64,000 bases of DNA from the NCBI RefSeq assembly GCF_006439025.1, contig NZ_RCYZ01000002.1, forward strand, positions 753 through 64,752, read 5' to 3'. This stretch comes from Hymenobacter nivis. Lineage in GTDB: Bacteria; Bacteroidota; Bacteroidia; Cytophagales; Hymenobacteraceae. A program made the position numbers and the translations under genes. Below, piece by piece: positions 7,316-14,924 of this stretch. Under the pieces are notes generated by a model. That model made no database searches, had not been told where the DNA came from, and worked only from the letters and a program-made list of their open reading frames with translations. Position 1 is the stretch's first letter, and the number at the start of each line of letters is the position of its first letter.

Positions 7316-8215
7316 TCAGCGCCGGAAGCTCAGGCCCAGGAAGTATTCGCGGTCCACGCCGTGGGTGACGGGCAGGTGGGTGCCAAAGTCCAGCTGCACG
7401 CTGTCGCTGAGGTCGAGCTGGGGCCCCACGTTGATGGAGCTGCGCCACGCCGCTTGGCGCACGTCCCAGTAGCCCACCAGCTCCACGAAGGCCTGAATCA
7501 CCTTATTAAACTGGTAATCAGTGGTAAATGTGGGCGTGAGCTGGAGGTAGCGGCCCTGCGCGTCGCGGTCCCAGTACACCTGCGCGGCCACCTGCCCGCC
7601 GATGCTCCAGGGCTTGGTAATTTGAAACACCACGGGCAGCACCGCCCCGTACTCCACGGCGCCGTCGCCGCGGGGGCCCCCGGTGGGCAGCGTCACGTAG
7701 CCAATCAGGCCCAGGGCCCAACGGCTGTCGTCGTCGCCGGCAATGGTGTGCTTGAGGCGCAGCGTCACGTCGCCGAAGCCGCGGTAGAGCTGCCCCGGGC
7801 CGGGGTCGGCGTCGTCGTAGTTGCGGGTGTCGGTGTACGAATCGATGCCGACCTGCAAATCGGTGCGGTTGGTGAGGCCGATTTTGGCCAGCGCGTGGTT
7901 CACGTACCAGTCGTGGCCGTAGGCGCTGCCCTCGCGCCGCGTGAGCAGGCGCAGGGCGTCGGTTTCGTACTGGAAATGGCCCGCATCCACCGAGTATGGG
8001 CTTTCGGTGATGCCGGGGCGGTCGGGCACCATCGGGCGCATGTATTTGCGCGGCGTGGGCCTAAAGAGCGTGTAACGGCTCTTGTCCACGTCGATGGTGT
8101 CGTTCATCAGCGTCTTCTCGGCCCCGCTCGTCTTGTGGGTCACGTCCTGTTTTTGGGCGGCCGCCGGGCGGGCCCCCACCAGCGCCAGGCCCAGGGCTAA
8201 GTAGCGTAGTTTCAT
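7316..8215 (-). CDS. outer-membrane transporter-like barrel (MetA phenol-degradation family)
   Basis: 299 residues with a signal peptide (1-20, ending PAAAQ). The motif PDRPGITESPYSVDAGHFQYE at about 61-80 and the following regular beta-strand pattern (RTDLQVGIDSY, FGDVTLRLKHT, ALGLIGYVTLPTG, SIGGQVAAQVYW) are typical of the Phenol_MetA_deg / 'transporter' family. The last residue is Arg in LGLSFRR rather than the usual terminal Phe. Members form outer-membrane beta-barrels; the substrate is mostly unknown and the family name should not be read as evidence for phenol degradation. It stands alone, convergent with the lipoproteins. Confidence 0.85.
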   Translation of the reverse strand: MKLRYLALGLALVGARPAAAQKQDVTHKTSGAEKTLMNDTIDVDKSRYTLFRPTPRKYMRPMVPDRPGITESPYSVDAGHFQYETDALRLLTRREGSAYGHDWYVNHALAKIGLTNRTDLQVGIDSYTDTRNYDDADPGPGQLYRGFGDVTLRLKHTIAGDDDSRWALGLIGYVTLPTGGPRGDGAVEYGAVLPVVFQITKPWSIGGQVAAQVYWDRDAQGRYLQLTPTFTTDYQFNKVIQAFVELVGYWDVRQAAWRSSINVGPQLDLSDSVQLDFGTHLPVTHGVDREYFLGLSFRR

Positions 8216-8396
8216 CGGGTAGATTAAAACGGTATTAAAAGGTGCCCCGCATACGCAACCCCCGCCCCCGCGGCCGGATTAGGGCCCCTGGGCGGGCCCT
8301 GGCGCCCGGTTAAATGTTGCCCTTGGTGCCTTCCGGGGCCCCTGGCATTTCCCAAACGGAAGGCCATCAACTAACGGCCAAGCGCCAGCAGCCCAA

Positions 8397-10853
8397 TCAA
8401 AACGGCACCACCACCTTCGCGCTCAGGTTGCGGCCGGGGCTGAAAATGCCCGCCCGGCCGCCGGGCGCAGCCGCGTAGTACTCGAAGTACTTGAGGCGGT
8501 TGAGGTGGGCCTGGTAGGCCACGTCAAAGAGGTTGTCGGCTTGCAGCACCAGCTGCACGGCTTCGCGGCCGCCGCGGGTGCGCAGGCTGGTGCCCAGGCC
8601 CAGGCCCGTGAGCACGTAGCCAGGGGTGCGGGTTTCGGCCCCGTCCACGGCGTAGAAGCGGTTTTGGGGGCCCGTGGCGTCCAGCGTAACGCGCAGGTAG
8701 CTGGCCGTGAGGCGGCTACCGGCCCGCTCGGGGGCGGTGAGGCGCAGCTCGGTGCGGGCCGACGGGGCCGGTATCAGGGGCAGGTAGTGGCCGGCCGTGC
8801 CCACGCGGGCGCGCAGCTCGGGGTTTTGGTTGAGGCCGATGACCAGGGCCGCGCCGGTGCGCAGGCTGGCCCAGGGCAGGGCGCGGGGATGAATATTAAA
8901 GGCCACTTCGCCGCCGTAGAGGTCGGCCGCCGCTTGCTGAAACTGGTAGGTAGAGTTGCCCACCGGGTCGCGCAGCGGCTGGCCCTGGGCATCGTACTGC
9001 CGGGCCTGGTAAATGAAGTTGTTGACGTGGTTGTAGAACACCTCCGCGCTGCCCTCGAAGTCGGCCGATTTCCAGAGCACGCCCAAGTCTTCCTGCACGT
9101 TGAACTCGGGCACGAAATCGCGGTTGCCCAGGTAGATGATGTGCGCGCCGGGGTCGAGGCCGTTCGAGCCGATTTCGGGAATATTAGGGGCCCGGTAGCC
9201 GCGTGCCACGTTGGCCCGCAGCACCAGGTGCGCGCCCACGGCGTAGCTGCCGCCCAGGCTGGCCGACGCGCCGGTGTAGGTGCGCCCGAAGCTGGCAAAC
9301 TGCAAGGTGGCCCCCGGCGCGCCCGCCCCCACGGCCTGCTCGAAGCCGTTGGCCGGGTTGGGGCCCACGTAAAAATCATCCCAGTGCACGCGGCGGGTGT
9401 CGTAGCGCAGGCCGGCGGTCAGCTCCAGGGCCCCAAACGCCTTTTTCACCAGCCCGAAGCCACCCAAATCGAAGAGCCGGAAAGGCGGAATAGGAAAGTC
9501 GGTGGCGTTGAGGTGCTGGTTGTCCTGGCTCATGCCGTTGGCCCCCGCCGTGAACTCGTAGCCGCGCCAGGCATCGAAAAGGTAGCGGGCCTGGTAGTTC
9601 AGGGTGGTCAGGCGCAGGTCGAGGCCCGGCTGGGCAGCGGCGGTGGGGTGGTTGAACTCCTGGCGGTGGTTTTGCTGCACGCCCAGCAGCAGGCGCAGCT
9701 CGCCGGGCCCCAGGCGCACCTCGGTGGTGCCAAAGGCCCGGTAGTGCTGGATGCGCTGGCGCAAGCTGCTGATGCCGTAGCTGTTGAGGTCGTGGGCGCT
9801 CACCACCGGCCGGTCCTTGATGTCGTCCCGGTCGGCCTCGAATACTTGGCGGGTGAAGCGCCGGCTCAGCGAGTCGCGGCTGCCGTCGGGGATTTCCTGG
9901 CGGTCGTCGTAGGCCGTGAGCCAGAGGTGCGCGCCGCCCCGCTGCTTCTGCACGCCCACCATGCCGGTCAGCTGCACCTCCCGGAAGCCGGTGTTGTACA
10001 CCAGGCCATCCACGGGGTTGCGGTAGTCGTGGGCCTGGCGGCGGCTGCCGCGCAGGCTGGCCTGCAAGTCGTGCTTTTGGTAGTTGAAAGCCAGCGAGTT
10101 GCCGACGAGGCCGTTCACGCCCTGGTACTCGGCCAGGGCCTCGCCGTGCAGCTCGCCATCGGGGCCCCGGGGCAGGGCCGGGATGAGGTTGACCACGCCG
10201 GCCACGGCATCGGAGCCGTAGAGCAGGCTGGCCGGGCCCTTCACCACCTCCACGCGGTCCACGCCGTAGCCGTCCACCTCAATGCCGTGCTCGTCGCCCC
10301 ACTGCTGCCCTTCCTGGCGCAGGCCGTTGAACAGGGTGAGTACCCGGTTGTAGCCCAGCCCCCGGATAAAAGGTTTGCTGATGTTGGGGCCCGTCGTCAC
10401 GGCGCTCAGGCCCGGAATGCCGCGCACCGCCGCATCAATGGCATTGGCGTTGGCATTGAGGCGAATTTCCCGGCCCGACAGGGCCGCGATGGGCACCGGC
10501 GAGCGCCGGATTTCGGTGGCCCGGCCCACGCCCGTCACCACCACTTCGGCCAGGCCCGCGGGCGCGGCCACCAGCACGAAATCGAGGGCCTGCGCCGGGG
10601 CCCCGGCCACCGCCCGCTCGGCGGGTGCGAAGCCCACGGCGCTGGCCCGCAGCCGCTGGGGCCCCGGCGGCACCCCGCGCAGCTGGTAGCGGCCGGCCGC
10701 GTCGGCGGTGGCCCCCAGGGCCGTGCCCACCACGCCCACCCCGGCAAACGGCACTGGCTGGTGGCTGCCGTCGCGCACCGTGCCGTTTAGCTCAATACTC
10801 TGGGCAAAAGCCATTTGAGAAATGAAAAGCAGGGCGAGAATAAGTATCTTCAT
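8397..10853 (-). CDS. TonB-dependent receptor, possibly metal or metal-chelate uptake
   Basis: 818 residues. Signal peptide MKILILALLFISQMAFAQ, then a carboxypeptidase-regulatory-like domain (about 20-100), the TonB-box-like stretch LAEVVVTGVG, a plug domain (about 115-230, ending DRVEVVKGPASLLYGSDAVAG) and a 22-strand barrel ending in VVPF. The ATG at 10853 is chosen for the signal peptide; an in-frame extension to 10949 lacks one. The plug segment WGDEHGIEVDGYGVDRVEVV is of the type seen in metal and siderophore receptors. The next gene on the same strand, 225 bp upstream, is the Nramp importer, and a CDF exporter follows, so a metal substrate is likely. That substrate is inferred only from context. 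Confidence 0.92.
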   Translation of the reverse strand: MKILILALLFISQMAFAQSIELNGTVRDGSHQPVPFAGVGVVGTALGATADAAGRYQLRGVPPGPQRLRASAVGFAPAERAVAGAPAQALDFVLVAAPAGLAEVVVTGVGRATEIRRSPVPIAALSGREIRLNANANAIDAAVRGIPGLSAVTTGPNISKPFIRGLGYNRVLTLFNGLRQEGQQWGDEHGIEVDGYGVDRVEVVKGPASLLYGSDAVAGVVNLIPALPRGPDGELHGEALAEYQGVNGLVGNSLAFNYQKHDLQASLRGSRRQAHDYRNPVDGLVYNTGFREVQLTGMVGVQKQRGGAHLWLTAYDDRQEIPDGSRDSLSRRFTRQVFEADRDDIKDRPVVSAHDLNSYGISSLRQRIQHYRAFGTTEVRLGPGELRLLLGVQQNHRQEFNHPTAAAQPGLDLRLTTLNYQARYLFDAWRGYEFTAGANGMSQDNQHLNATDFPIPPFRLFDLGGFGLVKKAFGALELTAGLRYDTRRVHWDDFYVGPNPANGFEQAVGAGAPGATLQFASFGRTYTGASASLGGSYAVGAHLVLRANVARGYRAPNIPEIGSNGLDPGAHIIYLGNRDFVPEFNVQEDLGVLWKSADFEGSAEVFYNHVNNFIYQARQYDAQGQPLRDPVGNSTYQFQQAAADLYGGEVAFNIHPRALPWASLRTGAALVIGLNQNPELRARVGTAGHYLPLIPAPSARTELRLTAPERAGSRLTASYLRVTLDATGPQNRFYAVDGAETRTPGYVLTGLGLGTSLRTRGGREAVQLVLQADNLFDVAYQAHLNRLKYFEYYAAAPGGRAGIFSPGRNLSAKVVVPF

Positions 10854-11078
10854 AAATATCTTCTTGGATATTAAAAGGCACGACGAAGCCGGCCCGCCGC
10901 GGGGCAGGGGAAGGTTTCGGTAGGAGAGTGGATGGCCGCCGCGGAGCAATTAGGGCCCCGGGGCAGCCAGCTTTTTTACCAGTTACCGGGCAACCGTGGG
11001 GCCCCCGGGGTTTTTGGAAACGATGCAGCGGCGCAAAAACTAGCGGGCGGCCGATGGCAAGTCAGCCGCCCTAGGGCC

Positions 11079-12461
11079 CTAGCCCACCACGGTTTGCCAG
11101 AGCAGGTACACGTTCAGCACGATGATGATGGCCGATACGGCCCAGGCGGCCACTTGCACGCCGGGGCGGTTGGCAAACACGCCCATTTTCAGCTTGTCGC
11201 CGGTGAAAAGCACCAGCGGCACCACCGCGAAGCTGAGCTGCAGCGACAGGATAACCTGGCTGAGCACCAGCAGCTGCCCGGTGCCCCGCTCGCCGTACAA
11301 GATGGTGACCACCAAGGCCGGCACCACCGCAATGAGCCGCGTAATCAGCCGCCGCACCCAGGGCTTGAGCTTCAAATCCAGGAAGCCTTCCATCACAATC
11401 TGGCCGGCCAGCGTGCCGGTCAGCGTCGAGTTCTGGCCCGAGGCCAGCAGCGCCACGGCAAACAGGGCCGAGGCCGCGCCCGCGCCCAGCACCGGCGTGA
11501 GCAGCTTGTGCGCATCGGCAATGTCGGCCACGCTGTCGTGGCCCTTGCCGTGGAAAGCGGCGGCGGCCGTGACGAGGATGGCCGCGTTCACGAAAAAGGC
11601 CAGGAACAGCGCCACCGTCGAGTCGATGGTGGAGAACTTAATGGCCGAGCGCTTGGCCGTCTCGTCCTGCCCGAAGGCCCGGGTTTGCACGATGCTGGAG
11701 TGCAGGTACAGGTTGTGGGGCATCACGGTGGCCCCCAGGATGCCGATGGCCACGTAGAGCATGCCGGGGTTCATCACCACCTCGGGGCGGGGCAGCAGGC
11801 CGCCGGCCAGGGCCCGCCAGTCGGGCTGCGAGGCCACGATTTCGTAGAGGAAGCAGAAAAAAATCAGGAGAATAAGGCCCCCAACCAGGCTTTCGATGAG
11901 CCGAAACCCCTTGTGCTGGAAAAACAGCACCACCAGCACGTCGAGCGTGGTGAGGACGACGCCCCAGGCCAGCGGCAGCCCAAAGAGCAGGTTGAGCGCA
12001 ATGGCCGAGCCGATGACCTCGGCCAGGTCGCAGGCGGCGATGGCAACTTCGCACATCGCCCACAGCGCCAGGCTCACCGGGCGCGAGTAGTGGTCGCGGC
12101 AGGCCTGGGCCAGGTCGCGGCCCGTCACGATGCCCAGCTTGGCGGCCAGGTGCTGCAAAAACATGGCAAACAGGCTGGAAACCAACACCACGCTCAGCAG
12201 CGTGTAGCCGTAGCGGGCGCCGCCGGCCAGGTCGGTGGCCCAGTTGCCGGGGTCCATGTAGCCCACGGCCACCAGCAGGCCGGGGCCCCAGTAGGCCCGC
12301 AGCTTCCGCCAAAACGAGGCCCCCGCGCCGGGCACGGCAATGCTGCCGTGCACCTCGCTCAGCGAGTTGGCGCGGCGGGCGTGGCGCCAGCCGGCCTCGG
12401 CCGGATTGGCGACGGTGGGGGATTCAGTAGGCACAGCAGTGGCGGGAGTAAACTCAGTCAT
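11079..12461 (-). CDS. mntH: Nramp-family Mn2+/Fe2+ : H+ symporter
   Basis: 460 residues and about 11 membrane segments of the Nramp fold. The metal-binding motif DPGN of helix 1 is at 70-73 (GYMDPGNWATD), and the helix-6 motif is MPHNLYLHSS at about 250-259. The protein imports Mn2+ and often Fe2+ using the proton gradient. An N-terminal polar extension of about 45 residues is longer than usual. The ATG at 12461 is the only plausible start, because the next Met is the one in the DPGN motif. A perfect -7 box (TACCTTTG) sits just 9 bases upstream, so the mRNA may be nearly leaderless. An upstream palindrome suggests metal-dependent repression. The divergent neighbour is a cation exporter. Confidence 0.95.
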   Translation of the reverse strand: MTEFTPATAVPTESPTVANPAEAGWRHARRANSLSEVHGSIAVPGAGASFWRKLRAYWGPGLLVAVGYMDPGNWATDLAGGARYGYTLLSVVLVSSLFAMFLQHLAAKLGIVTGRDLAQACRDHYSRPVSLALWAMCEVAIAACDLAEVIGSAIALNLLFGLPLAWGVVLTTLDVLVVLFFQHKGFRLIESLVGGLILLIFFCFLYEIVASQPDWRALAGGLLPRPEVVMNPGMLYVAIGILGATVMPHNLYLHSSIVQTRAFGQDETAKRSAIKFSTIDSTVALFLAFFVNAAILVTAAAAFHGKGHDSVADIADAHKLLTPVLGAGAASALFAVALLASGQNSTLTGTLAGQIVMEGFLDLKLKPWVRRLITRLIAVVPALVVTILYGERGTGQLLVLSQVILSLQLSFAVVPLVLFTGDKLKMGVFANRPGVQVAAWAVSAIIIVLNVYLLWQTVVG

Positions 12462-12470
12462 AGTACACTA

Positions 12471-12478
12471 CAAAGGTA
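12471..12478 (-). promoter_or_regulatory. -7 promoter box TACCTTTG of mntH
   Basis: Exact match to TAnnTTTG on the minus strand, ending 9 bases before the mntH ATG. Transcription would begin within a few bases of the start codon. The palindrome at 12488-12503 occupies the spacer and the expected -33 region. Confidence 0.65.
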
Positions 12479-12487
12479 GAGTAAAAA

Positions 12488-12503
12488 TTTAGACTAGTCT
12501 AAA
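12488..12503. promoter_or_regulatory. perfect 16-bp palindrome, candidate metal-regulator operator
   Basis: TTTAGACTAGTCTAAA is a perfect palindrome in an AT-rich stretch, 27 bp upstream of mntH and overlapping its promoter. Size and form resemble operators of DtxR/MntR-type regulators. Binding there would block the mntH promoter. No such regulator gene is in the window. Confidence 0.6.
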
Positions 12504-12614
12504 AATTAATTTTAAACGCCCTAAAATACGCGAAATCCAGGGAAAAGTTGCGGGCCCACCAGCGGCCGGGGGCCCCGGGGGCCCGACCTTTGTCGGCCCG
12601 TTTTGCTTTTCAAT

Positions 12615-13601
12615 ATGACTGCGCTGGCCCAAACCAAAACCCGCCTCGGCCTGCTTTCCCTCGTGGTGAGCGTGGCCCTGGTGGCCATCAAATTCTACGC
12701 CTACCACCTCACCCGCTCGCAAGTGGTGCTGACGGATGCCCTGGAGAGCATCATCAACATCTTCACCAGCGGCTTTGCCCTGTACAGCCTGTACCTGGCC
12801 GGCCTGCCCAAAGACGAGAACCACCCCTACGGCCACGGCAAAATCGAGCACCTGTCGGTGGGCTTCGAGGGGGCCCTGATTTTCATTGCCGGGGCCTACA
12901 TCCTGTACTCGGCCACGGGAAGCCTGCTGCACCCGCACGCGGTGGCCCGGCCCAGCTGGGGCGTGGGGCTGCTGGCCATTACGGCGGTGGCCAACCTGGG
13001 CCTGGGCCTGTACCTGGTGCGCCAGGGAAAGGCCCTGAATTCGGTGGCCCTGGTGGGCGACGGCCAGCACCTGTACATTGATGCCCTCACGTCCATCGTG
13101 TCGTCGGGGGCCCTGCTGCTGGTGGCGGCCACCGGCATCGAGCGCATCGACGGCGGGGCGGCGCTGCTGCTGGGCGGCTTCATTCTGGTGAACGGCGGGC
13201 GCATGGTGGGCCGCTCGGTGGCGGGCCTGATGGACGAAACCGACACGGCCGTCGTCACGGAGGTTATCGCCGAGCTGCAGGCCCACCGCCGGGCCCCCTG
13301 GATCGACGTGCACAACCTGCGCGTGCAGCGCTACGGCGCCAACCTGCACATCGACTGCCACATGCAGATGCCCTACTACTTCAGCCTGGAGCACGTGCAC
13401 ACCGAGCTGCACGACATCGAGGAGCTGATCCGCGAGAAGTTTGCGGTGGAAGTGGAGATGTTCGTGCATGCCGACCCGTGCACGTTTGCCGCCTGCTCGC
13501 TCTGCTGCATGCCCGACTGCCCGGTGCGTGTGCACCCCTTCGAGCACGAAGTGGTGTGGGACCTGCACAACGCCGTGCGCAACGAGCGCCACCGGCTGTA
13601 G
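12615..13601 (+). CDS. cation diffusion facilitator exporter with Cys-rich C-terminus
   Basis: 328 residues from the ATG at 12615 (a TTG four codons earlier is unlikely). Six membrane segments of the CDF fold: helix 2 has LTDALESIINI, then the cytoplasmic loop motif HPYGHGKIEH, and helix 5 has HLYIDALTSIVSS with the H/D metal ligands. In helix 2 the second ligand position of the usual DxxxD/HxxxD is Ser, with Glu one residue earlier. The C-terminal cytoplasmic domain contains VHNLRVQRYG and HIDCHMQMP and then an unusual cluster CTFAACSLCCMPDCP. CDF proteins export Zn, Mn, Fe or Co against protons. Being divergent from mntH suggests Mn or Fe balance, but the metal cannot be fixed from sequence. 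Confidence 0.92.
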   Translation: MTALAQTKTRLGLLSLVVSVALVAIKFYAYHLTRSQVVLTDALESIINIFTSGFALYSLYLAGLPKDENHPYGHGKIEHLSVGFEGALIFIAGAYILYSATGSLLHPHAVARPSWGVGLLAITAVANLGLGLYLVRQGKALNSVALVGDGQHLYIDALTSIVSSGALLLVAATGIERIDGGAALLLGGFILVNGGRMVGRSVAGLMDETDTAVVTEVIAELQAHRRAPWIDVHNLRVQRYGANLHIDCHMQMPYYFSLEHVHTELHDIEELIREKFAVEVEMFVHADPCTFAACSLCCMPDCPVRVHPFEHEVVWDLHNAVRNERHRL

Positions 13602-13607
13602 CGGCTG

Positions 13608-13636
13608 GTTGTCAGTTGTTCGTTGTCGGTTGTCAG
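13608..13636 (+). repeat. heptanucleotide tandem repeat GTTGTCR, 4 units
   Basis: Begins 6 bases after the CDF stop codon: GTTGTCA, GTTGTTC, GTTGTCG, GTTGTCA. The same 29-base block with two differences recurs at 28136. Confidence 0.8.
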
Positions 13637-13669
13637 GCCGGGACGGAGGTAAAGGCCAATCCTTTACGG

Positions 13670-13677
13670 TAGGTTTG
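13670..13677 (+). promoter_or_regulatory. -7 promoter box TAGGTTTG
   Basis: Matches TAnnTTTG, 55 bases before the ATG at 13733. No clear -33 element seen. Confidence 0.45.
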
Positions 13678-13732
13678 CAACCCGGCCGGTCACCCCCGGC
13701 TCTTGTGCTATAACCTCCCTTTCCACTGCTCT

Positions 13733-14404
13733 ATGAAAACCCACCTTTACGCTGCCCTCCCCGTTGTGCTATTGGCGCTGGCCCATGCCCCCGGGGCCCT
13801 GGCCCAAACCGAACGCGCCACGCCGCTGGAAGCCGCCCCGGCCGCGTCCGCCGCGCCCGCTTCGGCGCGGCCCTTCCAGGTGGCCTACCTGCGCCTCGGC
13901 GTCGGCACGACGTTCGATTCGTATAAGCACTACCGCTGCACCCGCATCGCGCTGGAGTACGCCCCGATGCTGACGCGCAAAATAGGCCTGGCCGGGCGCT
14001 TGGTGGGCGTGGTCGGCACGCCTTCGGACTCGGGCCCCTACGGGCCCTGGATCTACCAACTGCCGAACCAGAACTACAAATCCGGCCACGCGGAAGTTGA
14101 AGCGTTGTTCTACCCCTTTGGCAACGCCAAGCGGGTGCGCTTTGCGGTGGGAGCCGGCGGCTTCGCGGGCTACTACAAACTCAACGGTTTCAATTCGGCA
14201 AGCTTGCTGGACGGCAACGTGGTGGCGTACCAGCTGCTCTCGGAACAAAAGGTCTACGGCGGCTACTTGGCCTCGCTGAACCTGGACGTGGCCCTGGGGC
14301 CCCAGCAGCGCTGGCTGGTGGGCCTGCGGGTAGCCCAGCAAAAGGGCAGCGGCGGCGTAACCGACGTGCCTTCCGAAACCCTCACGCTGGCCCGCCGCTT
14401 CTGA
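13733..14404 (+). CDS. hypothetical secreted beta-barrel protein
   Basis: 223 residues. Signal peptide MKTHLYAALPVVLLALAHAP ending ALAQ; then an Ala/Pro-rich linker and a beta-rich domain with alternating strands (VAYLRLGVGTTFDSY, KIGLAGRLVGVVG, AEVEALFYPFG, VRFAVGAGGFAGYYKL, LVGLRVAQQKG) ending LTLARRF, which suits a small outer-membrane barrel. The ATG at 13733 opens the signal peptide and follows a -7 box by 55 bases. I do not recognise a named family. It has no clear functional link to the CDF gene upstream. Confidence 0.78.
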   Translation: MKTHLYAALPVVLLALAHAPGALAQTERATPLEAAPAASAAPASARPFQVAYLRLGVGTTFDSYKHYRCTRIALEYAPMLTRKIGLAGRLVGVVGTPSDSGPYGPWIYQLPNQNYKSGHAEVEALFYPFGNAKRVRFAVGAGGFAGYYKLNGFNSASLLDGNVVAYQLLSEQKVYGGYLASLNLDVALGPQQRWLVGLRVAQQKGSGGVTDVPSETLTLARRF

Positions 14405-14432
14405 GCAGCCAGGGGCCCCGGCGCTGCGCCCT

Positions 14433-14440
14433 TACCTTGG
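14433..14440 (+). promoter_or_regulatory. weak -7 box TACCTTGG
   Basis: A one-mismatch variant of TAnnTTTG, 22 bases before the ATG at 14463. The same octamer precedes the histidine kinase gene at 23114. Confidence 0.3.
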
Positions 14441-14462
14441 CCGGCGCACCCTACTTTTCATT

Positions 14463-14912
14463 ATGGCCAGCACGCCAGACGACCACCACGAACCCGCCGG
14501 GGATGGGGCCCCCGCCGCCGCCCTCATCGGCCTGGCGCCCGCCGCAGCGGCCGCCCCCGGCCGGCGCCAGCGCCTGGCCGGGGCAGCGGCCACCACGGCC
14601 ACCAAGCTGCTGCCGCTGGTGGCTTTGCTCGACGCCGTGCAGCCCGCCGCGGCGCAGGAATCGGTGTTTCGTGTGCGGCGCAAGCGCATTCAGGTGCACC
14701 TGGCCTTGGTGCGCAAGGAGTTGCAGGCCGAGCGGCCGCGCCGCCGGGCCCTGGCCCACGCCTTCCAAACCCTGGCCTACTTGGTGCGCGAGGAAACCCG
14801 CGACATCAGCCCCGACGAGCTAAAGCAGGCCGCCAAGGAAATGGCGCTGGCCACCCTCAAAAATGCGCCCGCCCTCCTCAACGCCGCCCACCAGGCCCGG
14901 CTGCTATCGTAG
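14463..14912 (+). CDS. hypothetical protein, Ala-rich and helical
   Basis: 149 residues. Residues 1-60 are Ala/Pro/Gly-rich and probably disordered; 65-149 are charged and helical (VRRKRIQVHLALVRKELQAE, DISPDELKQAAKEMALATL). No signal peptide despite an AAAQ sequence near residue 64, since it is preceded by only a weak hydrophobic run. I recognise no family. It converges on the gene ending at 14925 with a 12-base gap. Confidence 0.62.
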   Translation: MASTPDDHHEPAGDGAPAAALIGLAPAAAAAPGRRQRLAGAAATTATKLLPLVALLDAVQPAAAQESVFRVRRKRIQVHLALVRKELQAERPRRRALAHAFQTLAYLVREETRDISPDELKQAAKEMALATLKNAPALLNAAHQARLLS

Positions 14913-14924
14913 GGCCCCGGCCAC

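Noticed and set aside
8505-10790. Plus-strand 761-codon frame opposite the TonB-dependent receptor
   Set aside because: Same pattern of antisense shadow; no signal peptide, motif or start context supports it. The same holds for frames at 20749-23106 (-), 61128-62870 (+) and 36044-37462 (+).
13608-13636. CRISPR-like array
   Set aside because: Seven-base units follow each other without spacers, so this is a short tandem repeat.
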